Part shown: one piece after another, positions 11,194 to 22,098 of the stretch
Layout: each line of letters begins with the position of its first letter
Position numbering within the stretch: the stretch's first letter is position 1
Assembly (NCBI RefSeq): GCF_024139115.2
Contig: NC_085141.1
Location: 180,365,047 to 180,429,046, forward strand
Direction: 5' to 3'
Source: Armigeres subalbatus
Taxonomy: Eukaryota; Arthropoda; Insecta; Diptera; Culicidae
Length of the DNA stretch: 64,000 nt
Made by a program: the position numbers and the translations under genes
The notes under the pieces: generated by a model
What the model saw: only the letters and a program-made list of their open reading frames with translations
The model's database searches: none
Told to the model about the DNA's origin: nothing

Positions 11194-12153
11194 TGTGATT
11201 TTGCAGCACGCTTAAACGCCGGGCACATCGAACCCCCCATGGGGTGCTTGCTGTTCACAGCTTTGCTGGAACAAATCAAACAATTGGGAGGGTTCGTGCA
11301 GCATTGTGCCTTATGTCCCTCCAATCCGCAGCGTCGGCAGAGATTGCTTCTGTCAGGGCCTTTGCAGTCCCATTGCTTGTGCCCCGGTTCCAGGCACTTG
11401 AAGCAAACTTCGGGTTGCTCGTATATGCCCACAGGGCATACCGACCATCCCACCTTGTCGCTCCCTAACTTGACTACCTTGGAGGCGTCCGCTGCAGATA
11501 GCCGAACCAATGATACCTGCGTCCCTGCCGGACCTTTCCGTAGCCGAACGGCTGCGGTGGGCGTCTCCACTTCACACTGTCGCCGCAGTGCCGTGACGAG
11601 CTCTTCGACTTCGGTCTTTAACCCTAAGATTCACCTCCGTAGTGAGTGCCCTCACCTTGACCGTTTCGCCTAGAACCTCCTCCGCCAACTTCTTGTAGGC
11701 GGCGCCTTTTTGCGTGACGCCCCGCTTCAGCTCGAGGATCATCTCGCCCATCCGGGTACGTCTTATTCGACGTACGTCGGCGCCGAGTTCACCGAGCTTG
11801 ACGTCACTCCTCATCGCCTTCAAAACGTCCGAGTACTTAGCCTCGTCCGCCGTGATGATTAGGGCATCGCCCCTGGAGCGATTGGCGCCTACCCTAGACT
11901 TCTTGCTACCTTCATTCGCCTGGGCCTTCTTTTCGGCCCTTGACGTCTTCGGTTTCCTCTTGTTCTTGACCAGGGTCCAGGAGGCGTCATCCCGCTCTAT
12001 TTCCCTGGTCTGGTGCGGCTGAGAACTTTCAGCCTGCCGTAACCCCTTACCACCGTCTTTCCTGAGTGGACGGACCATTCCAGGTCCTTCCTCTCCCGGT
12101 TTTGGAGGTACCTGGCCGGGATATAAATAGAGGACAAACAAAACCGTATACAT
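11184..12153 (-). pseudogene. R1-like ORF1 (gag-like nucleic-acid-binding protein), one frame break
   Basis: The frame from 12153 to 11572 holds a charged N-terminal part (KNKRKPKTSRAEKKAQ, about residues 60-75) and an RNA-binding-like segment. It breaks near 11572, and the next frame (11570-11184) carries CFKCLEPGHKQWDC, CRRCGLEGHKAQC and CLICSSKAVNSKHPMGGSMC, three tandem zinc knuckles with the usual R1/LOA-group ending. In intact relatives this protein packages element RNA. The frame break and the fusion to ORF2 debris at 11190 show that it is not functional. Confidence 0.8.
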
Positions 12154-12165
12154 AATATAATATGG

Positions 12166-12845
12166 AAGTAACGCATTGATAAATCTTGATCAAATGAAAT
12201 AGCATGTAATAAGAAGAGTGGCTCTGCGAAATGCAACTTGTTGCGATAAAATCAGTTAAGTCTAAGCACATGAAAATCGTGTGAGTTTTTGAGGTTGAAA
12301 AAGTGAACATACAGACACACAAACATACACACACACAGACATCACCTCGATTCATCAAACTGAGTCGAATGGTATAAGAAACTTTATTATCAGATGTTCC
12401 TGTAACAACTTTGTTGTACGAGAAAGGAAAAATCGCACAATCAAAGTGTTTTACTGTACATTTCCCAACAAGATTATGGGGAGTGGTTTTCTGGAGAACG
12501 GTTTTCTTAGGAATGGTTTTCTGGGGTATGGTTTTTTGAGGAATGTTATAGAATCATTATAACTATTGTAATATTTATATGATTTGCATATAAAAATCGT
12601 TTTTTTGTGATCCCTTTTCACAGATCAAATTTTGCCTACAGTAATTGTTTTGGTTTATGTTTGCGTTCCTTTAACTATGTTAAAAAAATATTTTCATTGG
12701 CTTTTGAATATGGAGGAAATTAGTTCGCTCCCATTATCTTATTTCATGAATTAATGACGACATGCTGTTCAGCAACCTAACATGGAAAATAAACTATTTT
12801 TTTCTCAATTTTTTTTCCAATAATAAATACAACGTAACAAAATTT
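12166..12845. other. Spacer downstream of XPF, likely holding its 3' UTR
   Basis: AT-rich, no gene. A CA-rich run at 12310-12345 followed by GACATCACCTCGATTC resembles the dispersed text at 31994-32035. Short imperfect repeats of GGTTTTCTGGG lie at 12486-12545. A minus-strand AATAAA (TTTATT on the plus strand, near 12382) is a possible XPF polyadenylation signal; this is inference. Confidence 0.5.
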
Positions 12846-15800
12846 TTAAAAATTTCTTTTACCAAGTCCTCGTTTGAACTTTGAAGTAAACTGCTTCTCT
12901 CCGGCATCTCCTTGAACAGGTTTGTGAGCCACATGTAATATCTCCCACATCATTTTGGCTTGCAGCTTACCCCCCAACAGCTCCTCCAGTTCATTCTCGC
13001 TCTTTTTGAGCAGCTCTTTTAGATTTTTGCATTTCCTCATCACCCGTCCAATGTTTTTAGAATTTATTCCCGGCAACTTCATCAGAAAATCGTGTATGTT
13101 GGGATTAGTTCGGTCCACAATATTCTCGCCTTCGCCACCAGCTTCGTCCGATCCAAGCGAGGTGGCCACGTCAGGATCGGGTTCCAGTTTGCCTTGCTTC
13201 AACTCTTCGAACAGCTGGGCGGTGGCATAAGGACTCGGTGACCAAACGAGCTTCAACTTCTGAAAATGCAGCGTGAGCAGTTGCAACTTTTGCATAATGT
13301 CTGCATTGGATGAACTTGAATCGCCCGACATCATGAAATGGCGTTGCAAGTGAAAGGGTTTATTCTGGTCAAATTCAATCAGCAGAATTGGTTTGCTATA
13401 AAAGCGAGTCATTTGTACGCATTGGTTGTAGAGGCGCCCCGAGTTGAGCGAGCCGATGAGATCGGAAATAGATTTTCGCTCCACGCATATCTCTGGGGTC
13501 AGAATGTAATCGCCGATCTGATGAAAGTGGAGAGAAGACAATATTAGTTTGATGATAATTCAGAATTGTGCTCAAATGTCTCACCGTGATCGTAAGGGGC
13601 ACTACCTCAATACCACGGCGATGGATCAAACAGGGCAAATCCGATCTGAATTCTCGCATATCAACAATTATTCGTGGAGTGGTTACGGTTTCAGTGGCAG
13701 TTATTTGGCCCCCGGCTTGCCTCGAAGAAATCTCCTGCTTTTTTTGCAACATTGTAATGGCATCCTCACATTTTCCATCCTGGTATTCCGGAACGACCAT
13801 TGTCTGCAAAAAAAAAGATAAGTCATATCAAAACACGATAAATTCTCCTTCTTCGATGGCTTTTTTCCTGAACTGATATTGGAACTTGATTTGCATTTCA
13901 AATAAATGTATACAACCGCTTTTGCAATTTACAGTAGAATGTACAAGACAAACTTGTTAATAAATTAAGAAATCTTACCCGTTTGACGCCAATGACCCAC
14001 TCGAATGCCTGTTTCTCCCTCCTTATCGACGTCAAAAAGGACTGCTCTTCGACTGTTTTGGAATGAATGATAGCAAAGACTCGTACTCTAGCTAACTCCT
14101 GCCGCTGTTGACGCGCCTCATATACTTCGATCTGTCGAATTGCCGTTATGTTGCTGTGGTACAGTACGATGTAACGAGGTTTGATCTCCTCCAATGTGCG
14201 ATCCAGTGATGTCGTGCCGTTGATCTCGCTTTTGAACGTTTGGATAAACACCATCGGTCTGTTCGACTCGTTCACAATCTTTGTGACGTCCATATTTTCC
14301 ATTTCCGCAAAGGATTCAAACTCACCGCATTCCAGCTGGGTGACATCGTACAGATCATCCTCTTCGCCGTCGTCCGAGACGGTACGGTTGGCATCACTTT
14401 TCTGCGTCATTGTGAGAATGTAGGAGTCTCTGAAGCAATGGTACTCCTCATGCTCTTCCTTATCCAATAAGTCAGCTTCCATTTCAGACATTTTCGAATG
14501 CTCTCCTTCGTCTTGGTCCTTCGATTCTTCCTCTGCCTTCTTAGCTGCCTCAGCGCGACGTTTTGCGATTCTTTCTCGCAGAAAATTTCCTTTTGGCTCT
14601 TCGGGTACTGGTTGCTGTTTAGGTGCTGTTTTGGGTTCCACAAATTTTTCAACATTTTGAATATTGAATGTATTTCCGTCATTGCTTGTATGAAACAGAC
14701 GATACGACTCTGCCAATTTCGATACAGTCACATCGTTTTTCATGGCATTATAAAAGAGGTACTTTTCTGCTCCCTGTGTTAAATATTGATTCAACTGATA
14801 GCATGTTCTTGCATCTTGACTTAGAATCAAGACCTTCACCTGCTGATGGAGATACTTTTGGCGTTCATCCTTGCTACGAATTTTCTTTGCAGTCTCTTTA
14901 ATATCGGACGGGATTTCTTGTCGCAGCACTTCGGTTAATGCTTTCCACTTTGGACAGAGTTCTGGTTCAAATTCTAGGAAATGTGAAGAAAAAAATGGCA
15001 TGTAATGTACGTCATTTTTTAAACTACGTTCTGGTTCAAATTCTAGGAAATGTGAAGAAAAAAATGGCATGTAATGTACGTAATTTTTAAACTACGTCAC
15101 GCAGAATTCATAATGGCGGGCATTGAAAAGCGTTTAAATATTATTACTGTGAAAAAGCTAGTAGAACACTAAGCTGAAAACAGGCAGCTGGAATGTACAG
15201 TCATTGAAGAAGTAGTTACAAAGCATTTTTATTATGTAGATAGTTGTGTTTGAAAAGAGATTGATGCAATATTATTAAAAAGGGTATAGCTTCAAAGACG
15301 CATATGGCTGTTTCTTGTTAAAAAGAAGTTGATATATCCAGAAACTTGATAGTTTCTTTTTCTGATGCAGAATACTGAATCATATTCTTACCGTCATTCT
15401 TGTTAAACACACGCTCTTTGGCAATGTTGAACATTTTCTCTGCTGAATCCAAAATTGTCCATCCGGAATTACTGAGAGCATACTCAGTTGAACGATATTT
15501 TTTCATTGTGGCGAAAAGGGTGATTGCATCGTGATATATGGTAGATCTGTAAATAAGACGGTTTTTAGTTTTCTACAAAACTTCTTTTAGTTTCACTGAT
15601 TGTCGATACCAACATCATCAAACTGCGAAGCACCTTCAAGTCAGCAACAATGAGCTTCGTTTGCGAACTCAACTGATGCCAAATCGTATCCAATTGTGCC
15701 TGCAAAATCTTGTGAAATTTTTTCGTAACGCAATTTTCCACTGTCACTTCCTGGAGCTCGACGTGTCTATTAAGACTTTTGATGTTTTTGATCAAATAGT

Positions 15801-16657
15801 TCATTATATCCAAAATGTTTGTTTGCAGTAGAATCATTTTCTGGCTCATCGGGATTTGTATTTCCACGATGATGGGTTCCCAAGGCTTCAGAGATTTCTG
15901 AATGGTGGCATGGAAGCGAGGCCATATAAAAAGTTCTTTGACGAACAAATTTCGCATTACTTTTTCCACTTGACCATAGCCGTACGTAAAGGCTTCAACA
16001 TTCTTAGAAAACGCCTTAATGAAGCCATTTTTGTTCTTTTGTCGATACAGACGGAGAGCAAATGCTTCTTGGCAGGATTCTATAATTTCGTGAGCGTTTA
16101 CCACGAAAATACCTGTTATGAGGTCAATCGGTATTCGATTTTTCAGTAGATCCACAACCAGAACTCTAGTGCTAATGAATTGAATGCCTCCATGAAGGTA
16201 AACCCTTTCGCGTTCTGCCGCATTGGTCGAAGATTCACGAATTGAACGTTCCCCAAGCTGCAGCGTGTACAACCGTTCTTCATGGTCTGAGCAGTTTACG
16301 ACCAGCACAAGTGTCGTTGTTTCACAGAAAAGCTTTAGCAAATTTACTAAAACCTTCTCATAGCTGATTCCTCTGAAATTAATAAACAATTATAAATAAA
16401 TATATTTAAAATAATGTATACCCTAGAATTAACTTTGCACAAATCATCAAACCATCTGAATGAAGTAAATCGAAGAACATCTGCCGCTCATATTCAAGCA
16501 TCGGAGCTCCCTCCGAAGCTAGAAATTCTTCGGCATCTACCAGCTCTCCAAGTGCATCGTTTTCTTGCAACTCTTGTTTTTTCTGGTCCTCTGCCTCCAA
16601 CTGCTCTGCGGTGGCAGAAAAAGCGCATTCCACTTCTTCGTCGTCATTGAGACTCAT
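12846..16657 (-). CDS. ERCC4: DNA repair endonuclease XPF (ERCC4 / mei-9), six exons
   Basis: Catalytic subunit of the XPF-ERCC1 nuclease, which cuts the 5' side of bulky lesions in nucleotide excision repair and acts in recombination and crosslink repair in the nucleus. My model, minus strand: exon 1 16657-16422, exon 2 16372-15614, exon 3 15546-15392, exon 4 14973-13979, exon 5 13803-13585, exon 6 13517-12846; phases agree and total 1011 codons (fly and human proteins are 900-960). Start ATG at 16655 opens MSLNDDEEVE. An N-terminal inactive SF2-helicase-like half begins LEYERQMFFDLLHSDGL. The nuclease motif is seen as RIIVDMREFRSDLP (about residue 760) and VERKSISD (about 800). A helix-hairpin-helix with KLPGINSKNIGRV (about 935) would pair with ERCC1. 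The exon 2 donor (GTTGGT) is weak. Exon 4 has a duplicated acceptor, listed separately. Confidence 0.93.
14959..15095 (-). repeat. Tandem duplication that doubles the splice acceptor of XPF exon 4
   Basis: A 69-bp segment (14959-15027) is repeated almost exactly at 15028-15095, with one small indel and a substitution. Each copy contains, on the minus strand, a pyrimidine tract, TTTCCTAG and the exon start AATTTGAACCAGAA. The proximal acceptor starts exon 4 at 14973, the distal one at 15042. The 69-nt difference is in frame and has no stop, so distal use would add 23 residues. Confidence 0.9.
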
Positions 16658-16808
16658 TTGAACTCACTAATCCCTTTTTTAGTATGAAATTGATCAGTTA
16701 AAATCTAACACTTTCACAAATATTTCGGAAAACCGCGGAATCCCGTCAGATCAAGAAAACTTATCAAAATCTGAGATTCAAAATAAACATGGGCAGAGCT
16801 GTCATATG

Positions 16809-17717
16809 CACTGAAAACCAAAACTACCCAAAAGTGGGTTGTTTGCACTCAAAACCGTGCACAGAAAAAATAAAGAACCTAAAAAAAAGTTTAAGGAACT
16901 CAGCTTTGAGTACGAAGTTCAAAATTTTAACTCAAAAGTAAGTAGTTTTCTCACTCCCTCTCATGAATGTTATTATAAACAAAGAGAGCTGCATCGACCC
17001 AACGTGTGCTGTTCCGTGGAAGAAGCCAAATTTGGGTTGTTTTCACCATAGTCTCGGGTGAGTGAAAATAACATAAATTTGAGTTGGTGAAACTTCATAG
17101 TGGGTGAAAATTCAACACGGGAGTAAAGGCAAAGTACTCACCGGATTTTTTCGCATTATACTTATTTTTGGATTCTTCCACGCAAGGGCGGATTTGAGTG
17201 AAAGGAACCATAAAGTGAGTTGTTTCGCGGTTCCGTGTGGTTTGGGCCATATAACCCAAATTTGAGTAAAATGACTTTTCTGGCACTACACGGTTAGAAA
17301 AAAGTACCTAATTTTAGGTACTTTTTTTCTCTTGCATCTCCCTCCCTCTTCCCTTTGTTGTCATAAAATGAAGAGCAAAGCCACTCAACAAGGGCATTAA
17401 AGTGTGGGAACCCAATAACGTTGAGTAATCTCATGTTTACAAAAGTTGAGTGAAATTCACCTAACTTTTGGTTAGTTTCTATTTAAAATTAAATATATTT
17501 TATTTAATATAAAGTGAATTTTACTTAATTTCGAGAAAAAATTTCTTAATTTTGGGTTCCCACACTGAACCCCCGATTTGAATTAAAAGTACCTAATATT
17601 AGGTACTTTTTTCTAACCGTGTAGGTAGTTTGCCTTTTAATCCCATGTAAATTTACCCAAAGCTGAGTTTAATTTAATATTGAATTTACTCAAATTTGAG
17701 TTATTAGGCTTTCAGCG
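16809..17717. mobile_element. TIR element family F, copy 1, with two insertions
   Basis: Starts CACTGAAAACCAAA and ends GGCTTTCAGCG, which are inverted matches (CACTGAAARCC type). Internal text recurs in copy 2: CAAAAGTGGGTTGTTTGC on the left and TTTACCCAAAGCTGAG on the right. It is interrupted at 16860-17237 (flanked by CCGTG repeats) and at 17289-17621 (flanked by TA). No coding potential recognised; full of AGTGAGT/ACTCA-like short motifs. Confidence 0.65.
17289..17621. mobile_element. 333-bp MITE with TA target duplication, nested in F copy 1
   Basis: Ends CACGGTTAGAAAAAAGTACC and its inverted match, about 34 bp each with one mismatch; each arm also contains a smaller palindrome (AGTACCTAAT / ATTAGGTACT). 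TA flanks at 17287-17288 and 17622-17623 fit Tc1/mariner-type insertion. Non-coding. Confidence 0.82.
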
Positions 17718-18072
17718 ATCGTGTACGTACACTGAAAACCAAAGCTACCCAAAAGTGGGTTGTTTGCACTCAAAACCGTGGTTTGGGCCAATAACCCAAA
17801 TTTGAGTAAAATGACTTTTCTGGCACTCACGCTCATTTGAATCTACTCAAAAGTGAGTCAAAGTGACTCACTTTAGCATTTGGATGGACATGTCAAAAAG
17901 TGAGTAACATTATATTTGGCAAGTGAGTCAATTTTCACTCACTTCTCAGAGATTTAGGCTTTACTCACTTTTGCGTTATTGTTTTCAAACCGTCAAACAG
18001 TTAGCAAAATATCCGTGAAAAATGTTTTCGTATTTTTATAAAGTTTTTTAGTTTTTGTTATAAATTTGATGT

Positions 18073-19120
18073 GGATAGCAGAGCTGCAGCAGGAGGTGAT
18101 CTGGCTAGGCATGGCCCCCAAGGATTCTCGCAGAACTGGCAGTTCCGCAGCACGATCGATTCGGAGGAGTTGTTGGTAAAATGTTCGGCAACAGAGGTTT
18201 CAATGCCGGATTCGATGATTTTTCCGATTGGCGATATGGTGTTGATTGTGCCCAGAAATTCATGATGTACTTGTCCTTTGCAAAAGGGGTCGCGGTGTCA
18301 ACAAACGTGGTGGATATATGCCCCAAATGTACCGCATCATGATGCGATCAAAGCACCAAGACCGGCATGTGCCAGTACTGCGACGGATTCGGAATGATCT
18401 ATCGGACCGCTTATGATGCGGTTCCATATGTCGGTATTGTATAAGGATACGCGAATGTACATTCAATATTCATGCCTGAATTGCGCCTGCAACGTGCAGA
18501 TGGTTCAGCAGAAGCGGGTAACCATCACAGTGCCGGCCGGCGTTGATGATGGTGCGAAACAAGGAGCTGTTCATTACATTCAAGTAAGTTCTTTAGAACT
18601 GGGATTGTTACGTGATATTTTCCGGCTGTGGATTTATGCTAGTAAAAGCAATCGACAAAATGGATGTCGTTCTTGTAGTTGTAATCGTTAGATTTAGATG
18701 GATAAGGGATAAAATGTGTTTATCTATTGTAATGCGTTTGTATGTTATCCATGTTTTAATTCTATATTCATAGCGTATGGAAGTGTCGCTCCTTCCACCG
18801 ACACGGTTCCGATGTGCTCACCGACGGGTGCAGGGGGTCTACGAAGATCAGGATAGGTGGTGCCGGACACTGGCACATCTTAACATATCCGCGGTTGTCT
18901 CTGTGGCAAGGGTCTTAAACGGGCCAACAGCTATGGCACCGGTGACTATTAAATCCAGATCCCGATCAAGCTAAACAAGCAGAAAGCACTGATACAGGTA
19001 AGAATTTTCAGTTATGCTAGATGTTTTGATTGTGTTATAATTTCCCCGTGACTCTTATTTTTAGGCGTACGGAATAGAAGTCCTCTGGATCAGATTCATC
19101 TAGTTTTTCATCAAATTTCA
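18073..19120 (+). pseudogene. Captured fragment of mitochondrial DnaJ homologue Tid1 (DNAJA3-like), with introns
   Basis: Three blocks match the middle of type I DnaJ proteins of the Tid1 group: GFSQNWQFRSTIDSEEL, then after a small frame break GFDDFSDWRYG and the zinc-finger text CPKCTAS and CQYCDGFG; then TRMYIQYSCLNCAC and KRVTITVPAGVDDG before a donor near 18583 (caaGTAAGT); after an acceptor near 18776, text near 18930-18990 matches GKGL..NSYGTGDY and KLNKQKALIQ; a second intron spans about 18998-19063. In-frame stops (for example after CPKCTAS and in TGDY) and absence of the J domain and C terminus show a pseudogene. The parent is a co-chaperone of mitochondrial Hsp70. The part after 19064 is not clearly alignable. 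Confidence 0.8.
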
Positions 19121-19478
19121 CATCACCGTAACTCTCCAGGTCTGCATCGTGCCCATTGAAATCATCATTTCGTTTCTCAGCCAGGACAAGTTTGCTTGGT
19201 CAAGTTGGTCTTCGTATGGTACGTGTATTACAGCTACCAGCAAATTCCACACCAGCTGGAACTGGAACGAAATGCATCGCTGAAGAGGCATCGACAAGCA
19301 GCTCAAATTTATCGACCTCAGAAGAACCATTTCGACGACGCTTTAACTTTAAATGTTTGTGGCCACTGAAAATTGATATTATGTACAACCTATTACAACT
19401 ATGTTTACAACTAGAGGAATGATAACTAATGTGTTAATTAGTCTAGGAACACTAGGAATTGTTGTTAAGTGGTTAGTT

Positions 19479-19741
19479 ATATCTAGAGTGCTTTGAAAAT
19501 AGGTCGTATGTGCAAAAGAGAGTCTCTCTTTGGATCTATTCTCTTTCGATTATTACGAAACTATACAAAAGTTTACTTCGAATTTCTTGTTAGATATCCA
19601 AAGACAATAGCTTTGTTTATCATGCTGAAGTGGAAATGTAGCAAAACATGCAAAACTAGCCGATATATTAGCGAAAGAGAGCGTGACCAAAGAGAATATC
19701 TCGTTTGCACATACGACCTATTCTCAAAGCAATCTAGATAT
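19479..19741. mobile_element. 263-bp MITE nested inside the DnaJ-carrying element
   Basis: Ends ATATCTAGAGTGCTTTGA and the inverted match TCAAAGCAATCTAGATAT; the arms continue through AATAGGTCGTATGTGCAAA for about 45 bp with few mismatches, then a run of GAGAGA-like text. Possible TA target duplication. Non-coding. Confidence 0.8.
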
Positions 19742-20187
19742 GTAATGTTAGAATGAAACAAAAATGTTCTGTACCTATCGAGATGGGTTATAACCCAAGA
19801 TCTAGTTAATAAATTAAATGAGTAAAGCAGATTTCTAATATTTAAAATGCCATTTACCAATATAAATGTGCCCGGCATTTCCAAAAAGTGAGTAAAATCT
19901 ACTCACTTTGAAATACGAAAAAGTGAGTAAGTCTTACTCTAATTTTGACATGATGCTACATTACTCATCAGTGAGTAAACATAAGGTTACTCAAAAGTGA
20001 GCTGTTCCACTTTTTTTCAAAGTGAGTCGAATTTGACTCACTTTTGAGTAGATTCAAATGAGCGTGCTAGGTAGTTTGCCTTTAATCCCATATGTAAACA
20101 ATTTACCCAAAGCTGAGTTTAATTTATCCAAAGCGGACCTTGATCAACCCAAAATAGAGAATATTGAATTTACTCAAATTTGGGTTA

Positions 20188-20533
20188 TTGGGCTGAGCAA
20201 CCTCGGTGAGGTGTTTGCATCTTGCTCTAGTTTTGATAGCAATCATGGGAAAGAAAGGGAAAACTACCCAAATTTGGGTAAATTTTTTCTGCGATATTCT
20301 CAATAGTGCGTATATTGAACTCAAAGTTTGGGTTGATTTATCTGTCCGTGTACACGCACGTTTCACTCACACTTTTACTCGGTTTGCTTGCAACCACGAG
20401 CAGCTGTCACGGCAAAATCAAATGGGATTGTTTGCAACCACGAACCTGCGTTCGTGTTGGTGAGAAATGTCGGCGAGACCCTAATTGGGCTGAGCAACCT
20501 CGGTGAGGTGTTTGCATCTTGCTCTAGTTTTGA
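20188..20533. repeat. 48-bp direct repeat pair beside element G
   Basis: The text GGGCTGAGCAACCTCGGTGA, continuing to CTTGCTCTAGTTTTGA, occurs at about 20188-20235 and again at about 20486-20533, identical over about 48 bp. Between them are 250 bp with CTACCCAAATTTGGGTA and CACTTTTACTC motifs of family F style. The second copy ends exactly where the next element begins. Confidence 0.8.
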
Positions 20534-21350
20534 CCCCATAAAACATCCTACCGACTTTTCCCCCGACTTAGTCGGTTTTCGTCGGTTGGATCGGCCTACT
20601 TTGTATCCGACGAATCGGTTGTTTGTTGCACAGACGCTTATGGGAGCTTTACAGGGGCGTTTAGCGATTAAACAATACATTAAATCGGCCAACCAAATCA
20701 ACCGATTTGAAGCTACTTTGTTGGCACATTAATCGGTTAACAAAGTCTAGCGCTAAAAAGCAATTAAACCGATGAAATCGACCGATGAAAATCAAGAGAA
20801 TCGCATGATTAATCAACCAATTTAAATAAATAATAAAATATAGCCGACGAAATCAGTTGATTAATCAACTGATTCAATTTAATAATAAAATATAGCCGAC
20901 GAAATCGGCTGATGAAAAGCAAGTTAATTGGTTGATTAGTAATTATATTCTGATGAACAATAGACGATTCCCGATGAAATCAGTTGTTTTTGATCTAATA
21001 AAATAAGTAATAAATCGGATGATTTAAATGGAAAACAAACACAATCCGATGAAATAGGGTGATTTATTTTTATTTAATAGCGAGTACAATAGATTGATTT
21101 TAAAGGACAGTGCCGGTAGTTGAGTTTTACTGGAGATGCAGGGACTGTTTCACTTCCCAGTATGCCTGGATTCTGTTCCGCGCCGTTGGTCCCGGCCCTT
21201 GTGTTGAAGAGTACGATTTGTCGGATCCAGAGATGATAGTCATTTTATCTGACGTCGATGATTGTGTTTCCCACGGCCGACGGAAAATAAACGCAAAGTA
21301 GATTTATTAATATAAACATTAAAAACGAATACACACGACAATTCACAATA

Positions 21351-21589
21351 CAGTATCCCCCCGCTTATCCGGACCTCGCTAATCAGACAACTCGTTAGTC
21401 CGGATCTCGCTAATTCGGAATTTTCCGGATTAAAAATTATCAACACCAATTTAAACATATTATGCTGTCAGTTTTCAAATTTGTGCTGTTATTTTGTTTT
21501 GGTTCATTTGTATGGATTTGACAGTCGGATTAACGAGAGGAACCCCGATAGTCCGGCCATACGTTTGTCGGATCAGCGGGGGTATACTG
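21351..21589 (+). mobile_element. 239-bp MITE, first of an inverted pair (pogo/Tc1-like ends)
   Basis: Starts CAGTATCCCCCCGCTTATCC and ends CGGGGGTATACTG, imperfect TIRs, with TA on both sides (21349-21350, 21590-21591). Contains repeated CTCGCTAATC/TCCGGA text. The same sequence in reverse is at 21860-22098, about 85-90 percent alike by eye. Confidence 0.85.
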
Positions 21590-21859
21590 TACTATTTTTG
21601 AAAAAAAAAATCGAACTTACAGATTGATTCTTGTCTAAAATCGGATCGAGCAGCAGCTGGATTCGGATGCAGCCGTCCCCTCCGGACACGACAAGCCATA
21701 GCTTCAGAGCCCATAGTCTGATGCGGCCAATTTACCGTAGGAAACAATGGGATAAGATTCCTAATCGAATGCAACCTGCAGCGAGCAAATCAGTTAAAGA
21801 TAAGTAACCAAAAATTGACGAGAATTTGAGCGCGTTTTTTGTATATGGTAATTGGTATA

Positions 21860-22098
21860 CAGTATACCCCCGCTGATCCGACAAATGTATGGCCGGACTA
21901 TCGGGGTTTCTCTCGTTAATCCGACTGTCAAATCCATACAAATGAACCAAAACAAAATCACAGCACAAATTTGAAAACTGACAGCATAATGTGTTTAAAT
22001 GGGTGTTGATACTTTTTAATCCGGAAAATTCCGAATTAGCGAGATCCGGACTGACGAGTCGTCGGACTAGCGAGGTCCGGATAAGCGGGGGGATACTG
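21860..22098 (-). mobile_element. 239-bp MITE, second of the inverted pair
   Basis: Reverse-oriented copy of 21351-21589 with the same length, TIRs and TA flanks (21858-21859, 22099-22100). The pair brackets 270 bp whose minus strand has an acceptor-like CTCGCTGCAG near 21780, an open stretch and a donor-like CTGTAAGTTC near 21620; I do not recognise a gene in it. Confidence 0.85.

Larger units (their letters stand above)
10252..12165 (-). mobile_element. R1-like non-LTR retrotransposon with large internal deletion
   Basis: On the minus strand ORF1 with zinc knuckles (12153 to about 11190) runs straight into the last part of ORF2 (11193 to about 10618), then about 350 bp of 3' UTR and a poly-A-like run (a T run at 10253-10262 on the plus strand). 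The endonuclease and reverse transcriptase, normally about 3 kb, are absent. It is therefore an internally deleted, non-autonomous or dead copy. Assignment to the R1 group rests on the HPMGGSMCPAF motif after the knuckles and the CxxC...H...C motif at the ORF2 end. Confidence 0.8.
17828..20066. mobile_element. 2.2-kb TIR element carrying a captured DnaJ gene fragment (Pack-type)
   Basis: TIRs CACGCTCATTTGAATCTACT onward, about 48 bp with three mismatches, end at 17828 and 20066. Sub-terminal regions repeat AGTGAGTAA/TTACTCACT motifs many times. No transposase is visible. The interior holds exons and introns of a Tid1/DNAJA3-like gene (18073 to about 19120) and a nested MITE (19479-19741). Acquisition of host exons with introns points to DNA-level capture, as in Pack-MITEs. 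Confidence 0.78.
17730..20193. mobile_element. TIR element family F, copy 2, split by a large insertion
   Basis: Begins CACTGAAAACCAAAG twelve bases after copy 1 ends. Left part 17730-17827 reads through GGGTTGTTTGC to TTTTCTGGCACT. The right part resumes at 20067 with CTAGGTAGTTTGCC and runs to about 20193. The split is at the same nucleotide as in copy 1. The exact right end is unclear. Confidence 0.6.

Noticed and set aside
12310..12345. CA-rich run as a functional element
   Set aside because: Simple repeat within a dispersed-repeat fragment; no function can be supported.
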